From positions 49,532,458 through 49,596,457 of the forward strand of contig CM040126.1 of NCBI GenBank assembly GCA_022559845.1: DNA of 64,000 nucleotides, read 5' to 3'. The position numbers and the translations under genes were made by a program. Below, piece by piece: positions 54,875-64,000 of this stretch. Position 1 is the stretch's first letter; the number at the start of each line of letters is the position of its first letter. A model generated the notes under the pieces. The model saw only the letters and a program-made list of their open reading frames with translations. It had not been told where the DNA came from and made no database searches. Origin of the DNA: Amorphophallus konjac. Lineage: Eukaryota > Streptophyta > Magnoliopsida > Alismatales > Araceae.

Positions 54875-57800
54875 GGTGTAGTGACCCGGATCCTGGATAC
54901 CAGGTATACCCGGTAGGACTATCGAATACACGTGATACCACTTGGAACCCGTGAGGCCTCCCAAGAGCGGGAAAGCTCCGAAGGGAAAAAGGCATGTGTA
55001 GAGTACATTGAAGCCACGGAGATATAACAGAAGCAATTAAATTTCATTAGATCGGTTTACTAAAGTAGCAGAAATAAAATTACTTTTTAATTAACAGTTC
55101 AATTTAACAATTATACACCAGAGTCAAGTCCAATGCTAAAGACAGCAAGTCTAGCACAGTACAGTCGACAAAAAAGAAAGACGTACCGAAAGGTCGGGGG
55201 AAGCCCGACGTAGGTACCAGCTGGCCACAACTACACGCTACGAGCAAGCGCACCAGGAACCACGCGGAAGCAGAACGAATGACGTCACCCCACCTGAAAA
55301 GTAGGGGTGAGCCTCGTGTCACTGGCTCAGTAGGGGTCACGCGGATCTCCACTGAAAAACACGCAGTAACACGGAACACCAAAACAACAGGAAAAACATC
55401 AGGTGTAGCAAAGCGGAAAAACTACACTACAAAGCTGTAAAGCTACTCTAGAAGCTGTAGAGAACAGACGGGGAGTAGGAGTAGGGAACAAGTAAGAAAG
55501 GGGAAAACCCCGCGCCAGACAAGTGGCGGCCGAACTAACCTCGGCACCCCAAACTACTCCAAGTAGCGACAGAAGGGCGACTCTGATCAAACAAAGTCAG
55601 AAGTTACCGATCTGCCAACTCGGCACCAGGCCTAAGATGAAGACCTGCAAGGACCGACAGACTCGACAACATACACACAAGACTAGAAAGTCGTGCACCC
55701 CACGCTGACCTCGAGTAGGGCCACGAGAGGGCTAACTCAGAAAGGTCACGACGCACAAGAAACGCCGAGAGTCACGTGTCACGTGACGGAAGCACCTCCT
55801 CACACGAAGAACAGCCAGCTGCGTCCACTGACGTCTTATGCTGCGCCACAAGTGTCTCGCCTATGGTACCTGCTGAAACCACGACAGAGTCGCAGACACG
55901 CGCTGAACCAAACAGGAACAACAGCATCAAGTAACCAGTCAGGGTCACGCCTGTCGACGTAAGTCCAAAGCCCCTGACCACGTGTGCACACACTGGCTCT
56001 AGCCTAAGCCAGGTACTCCAGCTAGTTTTCTCCCTCGGTAGGACGCTACCGTTGGCTGGGAGCCCACGGAACTAGCTTACAAACTGTATCTCGGGAACAC
56101 CCCTCCGCCATCCGCAGGCGGGTCGACAACTCAAAGGCCTTAGGGCTACAACAATCGGAGGCGCGCAAAACACAAGACTCTGAAACAAGGGCTATAGTAC
56201 AAACAGGCAAGGAAGCATTGTCGCACGTACTACGAAGCACCAAGGCAGTAAAACAACTGCCAACAGACTCAGGACTAGGCAACTAGACCTACAACGTAAC
56301 GATCCTTGAGTCGGACGACTCGGAGGCAAGATCGTCACAAACGGCGGAACAAGCCGCCAATCGGTCTAATCCTAAGCCAGAGGAAACGACACTCCGCAGG
56401 AAACGACTCACGGAGACCTGAGGGAACACCGAAGGCCCTCAGACACGCCTGGACACGTGAATCAAGGTAAAATAATACCTCGAGGCATCCAGAACCAGTG
56501 TCTCGGACTAGATAAAACCACTGAGACACCCACACACAAGGTCGCCTGTCGACCACTGGGTCACCCCGGGTTGACCGGAACCACACAATGATGACACAAT
56601 AGTAGGAAAGAGAATCCTACCACAAGCAAGAAGACTCGTGGCCACCTTACGATGTAGTCTTAGCCCTCATAGGGTGTCAGGAGACATCAATGGGAAAGCG
56701 GGCAGACCACAAGGATAAGCCAAGACAGTCAGAAACCAAAACGACGGAAATCAGAGCACAAAGGCTATAACGCACCACCCCTAGACCGTTACACGAACGT
56801 GACGGTCTAACGCTGGGCCGTTACACGAGCCTGACGCATCAGGGCAGGTGCGTCAGAGCCAACACGCTTGAAACCACAACACGAGCAGCGTAACGCGCCA
56901 GGGCAGGAGCGTTACAGCGGCCTAACGCATGACAACAGACGCGTTACGCCACCCTAACGCACGGGAGCAGACGCATCAGGGCCAACAGACCCGAGACAAA
57001 AATGGTAACTCGAACCACGTAACGCACTAGACCAAGCGTGTTACACAGCCTAACGCACCAGGGCAGGCGCGTCAGGGCCAACTGGCTCAAGTCAAGGAAA
57101 CAATGGCCGAAAGGCACGTAACGGTCCATCACGGACGCGTTACACAAGCCTAACGCACGAGGGCGTGGCCGTTAGAGCCAACGGCACAACCACCCAAACT
57201 CAGCCAAAATAGCACGTAACGGCCTGGGGCAGGCGCGTTACAACGCTGTGACGCACGGGGACACCACCGTTACACAAACCGACTCAACGGTCAAACTCTA
57301 AGTCAAACGCAACGTAACGGCCTACACCATGCGCATTACAAGACTCTGACGCACTAGGGCAGGCGCGTCAGAGGAACTGCCTTAACCAAAACGCTAAACG
57401 ACAAAACAGGCATAACACATCACACCGGACGCGTCAGAGAGCTGTGACGTGCCACCCCTAGGCCGTCACACTCCCAAAGCCACGAAGAACTAAAAATGCC
57501 CAGACGCTGTGACGGTCTGTCGTAGGGCCGTCAGGGACCTCTGGCGGTCACTGAAATGACCGCTACACCGGTCACGGCGGGAAAACAGTGGATTGGCCAA
57601 ATCGAGCCGTTCCACGCCCCATTCACGCCGAAGCGCAGGGCAAACACATCTAGACGATAGAAAGCAACTCTAGGAGGATAAAAAGCCCACATGCACGCAT
57701 TAAAACGCTAGATCGGGGCGATTTAGACAAATCGACCCTAAACGAGTCACCGAGGTTCCCGGACTCCTACCGGCCCCGAATGACAACCGATCGACACGAA

Positions 57801-58567
57801 ACTAGCATGGATGGGATCCAGACATCCCAGCGGTCAATTCAACACTAACCACACCACAAATGGTTGCCGTTTTCCGGCGAACCCTGAAAACCCCCAAAAC
57901 CACGATTTTCACAAAACCAGCCCGATCTCCCCCGATCGAGCACCAAATCATGCACGGAAACAGAGGAAACGTGCAGAACAAGGTGGCGGTCCGTCTCCCT
58001 ACCTCCACCGAAGAAACCGTGCCCCGAAGGGACTAAACCGCGCCGAAAATCACGCCGCGAGCTCAAACACCGGCTTTGAATCCACCGTTCGGGATCGCGC
58101 CAAAACCACTCCATCCTCACCCTGTCGCGCACCCAGTCTGTTCCACAGCATCCCCAACACTCGCTCCTAGGTCCTCCGTCTGCAGCCGGAGCCGAGGAAG
58201 CTCGAGAGGAGAGAAAACGGGAGAGAGAGATGGCAGCGGCGAAATGAGAAGGGAGGAGAGAGCAAGGAAAAGAAAAAGGAAAAGAAATTAGGAATTTTCT
58301 AATTTTTGAAAAATTCGATTTCTGGCCCTATCTCCGAAAAATATGCAAAAATAGTCGAAATGGCCGGCTCGAAGAGTACATCGTCGCTGCAGCATTCATG
58401 AGTCGAGGAACTGACAACTAAACTCACCGTAGGGTTCCGTAACTAGTACGAGAGAAAAACCCACACGGCTCGTAAAGCTCAACTCGGAAGCCACAAAAGC
58501 GAACCGAAACTCACCGAAACAAATCCGAAAGATTCAATGAAGATCTACCAAGATCCAGGGCATTACA
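54875..58567 (-). repeat. Solo LTR, Tekay-like family, TSD GGAGG
   Basis: 3,693 bp. On the minus strand it starts TGTAATGCCCTGGATC at 58567 and ends CCGGGTCACTACA at 54875. GGAGG is duplicated at 54870-54874 and 58568-58572. Its 3' end and general plan match the LTR at 18597, and its start matches the Tekay-like LTRs. No ORF of interest. Confidence 0.93.
56760..57560. repeat. TAACGCG...CGCGTTA palindrome array
   Basis: A dozen or more imperfect palindromes of about 26 bp, for example 56890-56915 (GTAACGCG...GCGTTAC) and 56922-56947 (CTAACGCA...GCGTTAC), with variants CTAACGCAC...GCGTCAG. Spacing is irregular, about 30-90 bp. Confidence 0.82.
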
Positions 58568-58968
58568 GGAGGGGTAGCATTTTCTTCCCCCATGTGGTCA
58601 ATTGGCCTAAAAATATAAAATACAAAATGTCATTTTAATGGGGGACACCCCCTTGACTTAAGGGGAGGCATCTTGGACATTTTGTAACACTTGCCCCCTT
58701 TGAATGTCAAATCATCTAGAAGCCCACCTTGGACCTTTGACTGACCCCACATGGGCCCTAAGACTTAGGTGGACCAATAGGAAAGGAGATGGGGGCCCCT
58801 TGCTGGTCCTACTGGACTTTTGCACAAAAACCCAAAGAATCCTAAAGAATGACAAATTGGCTTATAAAGCCTTACAATTGCAAACCTACCTCCCAAGAAT
58901 ATAAATGCAAACTAAAAGGACACAAATACAAAAATAAAAGTTAGCGCCCGGTGTAGATTCCCATCAGC

Positions 58969-60117
58969 TTGCCGTTCCGTTCCTTGCACGGTTAGTCTCT
59001 AACCGTTTATCCTACCAAGCGGTCTTGCTGTGGGCCGTGTGGCTTCACATTCACGTTCAAATCGCTGATGGTGGCACGACATCCTATGGGCCGTTCCATG
59101 TTCTGAGCGGTCTATGCTTGACCGTTCATGTGCTTAAATTATGTTTTTGAACCCCTTTTTTTTGCTGCATTAGGTGATTCACTGATGAATTTGATTATTT
59201 CATGATATGTACGTTGCAAATCTTTGTTCACAAATTCTTTACAGCATCAGTCACTTGCCGTTTCGCCTGCACAGGTAAGTCAAGTATGGCCTTCTATCCC
59301 TATATCCCTTATTGCATTACTATATGGTATCTAAGCTATATTATCTCGAGAACCAGTTGGGTGCTCACGTGTTCCAGGATCTGATGTTCCCCTTTAACAA
59401 AAATGATGATGATCTAGGTTCACGTGTTTAATCATCGGATAGGCCGTTAGGTTGGAAAAATTAGAGGACGACGGTTCTATCTCGCACGATGTGGTTGCAG
59501 ATAGTGTCTTGACCCTAATCGCCCCAGTCTAGCAATATTATTCTCGAGTATTTTATATTTTAACCTTTCTTTGCATTCATTTTAATGATTTCTTTTGTTT
59601 TACCCCAGCATGCATCATACGCATCTTTTGAGCATTTCATGACCCATGGTTTACCTGCAAATATCCCGCCAGTGATGGATGATTGTGCGTTCATGGTTTT
59701 GTGTGCGAGGAACTATTCCACTCAGAGTTGGAAGGTTTTCTCTGGTCTATTCACCTAGTTTGATTGACTGAAGGTCCATGTCTGGAGTTTTAGCATGTTT
59801 CTTTACTTCTGCTGCTTACTCCGGTCTCCTCATTGATCCAAGGGATTGTGTCCCTCATGAGGTTGATCGTGTGTTTTTCTTTTTGTTTAGTTAGTTTCTC
59901 CAGACTGGCGTCGTTTTGGTCCAATCGTTCCTTGTGTTTGGTTCGGAGTTTTCTGGAAGATTCCTATCGCTCGTTGGCAATGAAACGGGTGTCTTTTGCC
60001 TTAACGCCCGCTTTTCGGTCTGCTCCGCTTCATTTTCGCTTCATCTCCATGTTCCATTTCACTTTTCGCTTCACCTCCGCTCGCTCCCCTGTAAAGAGGA
60101 CGTTAAGGAGGGGCATC
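58969..60117 (+). other. Internal 3' region of a Tat-like non-coding element
   Basis: No ORF with recognisable motifs. It ends in a polypurine tract (AAGGAGGGGCATC, 60105-60117) directly before the LTR at 60118, so it is the internal region of that element. Its left end is cut by the LTR ending at 58968. A few AGCGGTC/GACCGTT palindromes lie at 58998-59130. Confidence 0.6.
60105..60117 (+). promoter_or_regulatory. Polypurine tract of the Tat-like element
   Basis: AAGGAGGGGCATC immediately before TGTTGACACCC. Confidence 0.75.
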
Positions 60118-60367
60118 TGTTGACACCCATTTTTTTCCTATGAGTTGGGTCATTCCTCTTATCACCATTTGTTAATGCCTCGAGTTGTCCATTACTCATT
60201 GGGCTATTTTCTGGCATGTCTTTGGACTTATTTTATGGGTATCTCCCTCCCTGGCTCAGTTTGTTCTCGAATATAGGCTTATTGGGTCTTGATTTCGATT
60301 GATCTTTGGGTTGAATGGGTTTATTTATCCCATTTTATTGATTTTAAATATCCAGCCTTTACGCGGC

Positions 60368-61240
60368 CTTTCGGTTGACCGTTCAATTAAGTGCACGGTC
60401 CTTTGAGGACTGTGCCTTTGAAACTAGCATCGACCTGAGTTGGGTTTGCACCGACCTGTTTTTGCTTTAAAAATGGCCTCTCGATCGACCGTTTAGTATA
60501 TAAGCGGTCTGGTTGGGACCGTCTACTAAACTTGCACCGACAGGGCCTTTGCTTGCACCGACCTTGTTCTTTGCTTGCACCAACCTGAGTTTTCTTGCAC
60601 CAACCTTATTTTCATTGAACGGTCCCAAGTGAACCGCTACTAATTGAACGGCCTATTAAGGTCCATTTAAAGGCAGGAAAGGCCAACGTCATAACTAGCG
60701 TCTCATCTTGAGTGAGACGGTCTAGTGAAGGACCGCGTTGATCAAAACAGCGTCTTAACTAGCGTCTCTCCTAAATGAGGACTGGTCTATTTATGGGCCT
60801 GTTCAGTTATTGGGCGGCCAGGTGGGAACCGTTTATATGATTTATTGGATATTTATTTGATTTTCTGAATTTCCACCGACAAGTCTTTGAACGGCCCTCG
60901 TTCAGCCGTTTAATACCATTGAACGGTGTGGCTGTAGACCATCTAGTTCCCAGAGTTCCCAGGTCGTTAGTTTTCAGATAAATATCTATTTATCCTATTT
61001 TTTGGATTTATCACCGACAGGCACTGCACGGTTGTAGTTGGGCCGCCCAATGAATTGAGTGGTCTAGCAATAGACCATCCAATCCATGAGAGTCCAACGG
61101 CGAAATACTCGGTCAGTTCGATGGATATTTGAATAATATTTCTTATTTATTGAATTTCCACCGATAGCATTGAACGGTCTGGGAACGGGCAGCGCAATGG
61201 ACGGGGCGGTCTATCGAACGACCGTGCAATGGTCCGATCT
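60368..61240. repeat. AACGGTC/GACCGTT palindrome array in U3
   Basis: Many imperfect palindromes such as GCGGTCTGGTTGGGACCGT (60504-60522), interspersed with repeated TTGCACCGACCT motifs (60440-60610). The array lies upstream of the TATA box. Confidence 0.78.
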
Positions 61241-61439
61241 CTGAAGAGCTTAAGGTTTTTTCTCTCCAATCCGTGGCTAAAACCCCCAACTTTCCCCACC
61301 ATTTTCTTCGAGGTTTCTCAACCAAATGGGGTGCCATTTGAACTGGTTGGAAGATCATTCATTTATCTACGGATTATCTGTTGATATCTCGAGCTGATTT
61401 TTACTAAAAACCCTAATTTCGGGGCTGGCTTTTCGGGCT

Positions 61440-61449
61440 CTATAAATAG
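61440..61449 (+). promoter_or_regulatory. LTR TATA box
   Basis: CTATAAATAG, an excellent match to the plant TATA consensus. Confidence 0.75.
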
Positions 61450-62331
61450 TGCCCGTGGTCCAAGCTTTGAAAGGAGAGATTTTAAGGTCACGTCGAAGCC
61501 ATGTCGAATTCTAAAGCGACCTACAATCAAGGAGGGAGGCTTTCTACGTCCATATAAGCCTCCGGTTCAAAGAGTATTTGTGTTTTCGGTCTTTATTTGA
61601 TAGTCCCACCATCACTTTTGTCATTGCATGCTTCTTTCTCTTCATTTTTTTTCTTCTACGTTTTTATCATTGCACTTCAGTCACACACCCTCCTATTATT
61701 TTCCACGCCCCTAGGGGTTTAAAAATCCTCAGGTATCCCACATTCCACTTTATCATGGCTATTGTCTTTCTTTCTTATGGTTACTACACTTCTCAGTTCT
61801 GATCTTGGGTCTTTCTTCGTGTTTTCCCTTGTGTTTTGCAGGTCAGCAGCATACTAGCATGAGGCCCATCCCCTTTGGCCGGCCGGAAGGGGTGGAGGTC
61901 TAGATTCTACAACTTAAGACCTGGTGGCATTGGGCGGTCGTCCTCCTGTTCGTTCGAGTACGAGCACGGTCTTCACAGAGCCATTCTCCGTTCCTCTGCG
62001 GCCTCCTCTAGACCGTTCTATTGTCAGGTCAGTCTACATCCCGCGTTCCTTCAGCACTGGTGAGTGGTCTGTCGAGCGACCGTTCAGTTCACAGGGCAGT
62101 TCTACCCGAGCCGTTTATTTCTGCAGTGCTGTTCACAGGCGAGTGTCTCCTTTTTTCCAAGGTATGGGTGTATTTATTTTACAATTCGGAACCTTGGTGG
62201 CGATCACGATCACACACACTCCTCCGCCCTCTCTCTTCTTTCTTTCCTTGTTTAGCTTGTTTTTACACTTTGATACATTTAGAAAGGGGAAGGTAAGAAG
62301 AAGGAGACAAAGGAAGGAAAACATGTCAACA

Positions 62332-62786
62332 CCGATCGGAGAAGGCAGCCACTCTGTTTCGCGGTCGGTGATCATGTATTTTTGAGGGTTTCTCCCATGA
62401 AGGGAGTGATGCGATTTGGACAATGTGGGAAGCTGAGTCCCCGCTATGTTGGTCCATTTCTCATCGTGGAGCACATCGGCGAGGTTGCTTATCGGTTACA
62501 GCTACCTCCTGAGTTTACAGCGGTGCATGACGTGTTCCACGTCTCGATGTTGAGGAAGTATATGCCCGATGATTCTCATGTGTTGGAGGATTCTGTTTGG
62601 CCCGAGGTGACTCCCGATATGTCTCTACCGGAGTTCCGTATCCGTATTGAGGATCGGCGAGAGCAACACCTGTGGAACAAGGTTATCCCTCTGGTTAAGG
62701 TGGTGTGGCAGCGGCACTCTGACGGTGAGGCTTCTTGGGAGCGTGAGGACAAGATGCGTCAGCAGTTCCCTTACCTGTTCGGGTGA
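62332..62786 (+). pseudogene. Tekay-like integrase C-terminus, split by the Tat-like element
   Basis: Open from the insertion point (DRRRQPLCFAVGDHVFL) to a normal stop. Contains RVSPMKGVMRFG, KLSPRYVGPFLIVEHI, VHDVFHVSMLRKYMPDDSH and the chromodomain-like end (WNKVIPLVKVVW, ASWEREDKM). It closely resembles the integrase end at 48514, from the same family. The N-terminal part lay left of the inserted element and is outside the window. Confidence 0.9.
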
Positions 62787-62822
62787 GTTTCCCTCTACTT
62801 TTCTTCCCATGTACTTGTTTTA

Positions 62823-62858
62823 AATTTCGAGGATGAAATTTATTTAAGGGGGGAGGGC
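62823..62858 (+). promoter_or_regulatory. Polypurine tract with inverted repeat
   Basis: AAATTTCGAGGATGAAATTT followed by TTAAGGGGGGAGGGC and the LTR start at 62859. Confidence 0.88.
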
Positions 62859-63177
62859 TGTAATATCCCGGACCCTTCAGATCCTTCTTCTTGACTCCCG
62901 AATTCATTTTCTCGGAGAGTTTGTGCTCATTTTGCCCGGAATTATCTTTCGGACATTTTTCGGGTTCGGATCTGTGAGTTTCGGATCAGTTTTGGAGGTC
63001 CCGGAGTGTGATCTGCGGTTTCCCGTATTTTTCTCTGATAGGACCTACGGAACCCCGTAGCAGGTAAACCGAGTCATTCACCTACTCAGGGATGGTACCA
63101 CGGCGATCAGCGTGTTCCAACGATCGCGGGGGTATATTTTTCTATTTTTTCGTATTTTTTAGAAAATCAGGATTTTC

Positions 63178-63185
63178 TATAAATC
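63178..63185 (+). promoter_or_regulatory. LTR TATA box
   Basis: CTATAAAT followed by a strongly CT-rich leader. Confidence 0.65.
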
Positions 63186-63729
63186 CCCAATTCTTTTTCT
63201 TTTCTCTTCCCCTTTCTCTTTCTTCTTCTTCTTCCTCCTCTTTTCTTCCTGTTGGAGAACCGGCGCCTCCTCTTCCCCCCTCCTCTTCCTGCGATGACGC
63301 GGCACGCCCCTCCGGCTGCAGACGGTGGTGGGCGACCGCGTGGCGGCGACGGCGGCGGCGAGGTGATCACGGTGGCGTGCGTGGCTCGTGGGAACTCGAG
63401 GAAGAACGTGCGGATTTTGAGGAAGGACGGCGATCTAGGCATTTTTGGGCTTCTTTAGGTAGGGTGATGGATCCCTACTTCTTCCTTGCGTTCCCCGTGA
63501 TTTCTAGGTCGTGGAAAGCCGAGAGGGGCGTGTTTTCATGCCGGGATGGGGAAACTCCATGTTTGGGGGGTGAGCCGGATTTCACCGATTTATTACGTTT
63601 CTAGCTAGATTTTTTGGGTTTCTAGCATGCTGGGAGTTAAGGGAGTGATTTCCCTTTTGTTTTCCCTTCACCGGGGGGTGAATGGGCATGGTTTTTGGAT
63701 TTCCCATGTGTATTCCGCAAACCGGGCTC

Positions 63730-64000
63730 TGCCCGTTGTCGCGCTACTGAACAGGGGCGCGATCTTAAGATCGTGCTACCTCTTGTCACCGCGTTCATCG
63801 AAGAAGATGAATAGTGGCATGTCGACCTGTCGGCAGGGAACGGGCCTGCCCGACCAGGCGCGATCTTGTGAACGCGCTAGGTCATGCCAGCGCGTCCTTG
63901 GTCTATCGCGCTAGGTTTTCATAGCGCGTTAATGATTAACGCGCTATGGATCCCAAGCGCATTCATGCTTGAACGCGCTAGGCAATGCGAGCGCGTTCAT
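63730..64000. repeat. ACGCGCTA...AGCGCGTT palindrome array
   Basis: Same stem word (GCGCTA/TAGCGC) as the array at 47265, but with looser spacing, for example GCGCTAGGTTTTCATAGCGC near 63909-63928 and GCGCTAGGTCATGCCAGCGC near 63876-63895, again about 33 bp apart. It continues past the window end. Confidence 0.8.

Larger units (their letters stand above)
54380..58968 (-). repeat. CRM-like-family LTR, truncated and split by a solo LTR
   Basis: Read on the minus strand it starts TGATGGGAATCTACACCGGG at 58968, clearly homologous to the LTR starting TGATGGGAATCGACGCCG at 7615, and shares GGGCCCATGTGGGGTCAGTC with the LTR at 26550. About 890 bp remain after removing the solo LTR at 54875-58567. 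Its 3' part is cut by the Sirevirus LTR at 54379. Confidence 0.85.
60118..62331 (+). repeat. 3' LTR of the Tat-like element
   Basis: 2,214 bp. It starts TGTTGACACC and ends TGTCAACA, so its eight terminal bases are perfect inverted repeats. The TATA box is at 61440. After the end, the Tekay-like integrase frame continues; the target duplication would be CCGAT, whose left copy is not in the window. Confidence 0.85.
62859..64000 (+). repeat. 3' LTR of a Tekay-like element, cut by the window end
   Basis: Starts TGTAATATCCCGGACCC after the polypurine tract and runs past the window end. Plus-strand counterpart of the LTRs at 1-2718, 47216-48446 and 49992-52497. Confidence 0.9.

Overview
The window holds plant DNA made almost entirely of LTR retrotransposons nested inside one another. 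I see no host gene, rRNA or tRNA gene. Five lineages are recognisable from their proteins or non-coding landmarks: Athila and Tat (Ty3/Gypsy with plant-type integrase, Tat with a second RNase H), Tekay-like chromoviruses, a CRM/Galadriel-like chromovirus, and a Sirevirus (Ty1/Copia) LTR. This set, and nesting several levels deep, point to a flowering plant with a large genome, probably heterochromatic or pericentromeric DNA. The species cannot be named from the sequence.

Left half (1-35129): the oldest visible layer is a decayed Athila element on the minus strand (LTR 2719-4164, integrase, RNase H, RT, PR, gag, leader to 35129). It is split by three insertions. A Tekay-like LTR (1-2718) lies against its 3' LTR. 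A non-autonomous element (7615-15835, TSD TCTTC) sits in its RT and itself carries a solo LTR (8074-10248, TSD TTGTA) in its 5' LTR. A 9.2-kb-net coding-less element (18597-34057, TSD GTATT) sits in its gag and carries a CRM-like chromovirus (26550-32761, TSD CTGTC) in its 3' LTR.

A 100-N assembly gap (35130-35229) separates this from the right half. There, from inside outwards, a Tat element (35230-47215, minus) sits in a Tekay-like element (47216-49991), which sits in a Tekay-like LTR (49992-52497), which sits in a Sirevirus LTR (52498-54379), which sits in a CRM-like-family LTR (54380-58968; this also holds a solo LTR 54875-58567, TSD GGAGG). That lies in a Tat-like non-coding element (58969-62331), which sits in the integrase gene of another Tekay-like element (62332-64000). 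The left ends of the right-hand elements lie beyond the gap, so several of those nesting steps are inferred.

The most unusual signal is non-coding. Almost every LTR family carries its own array of short palindromes (19-29 bp), some strictly periodic (33, 30, 72-75 or 89 bp). The Sirevirus LTR also carries a run of eight or nine consecutive small stem-loops with different stems but preserved pairing. A second point of interest is an intact 393-codon ORF of unknown function in the non-autonomous element at 7615-15835.
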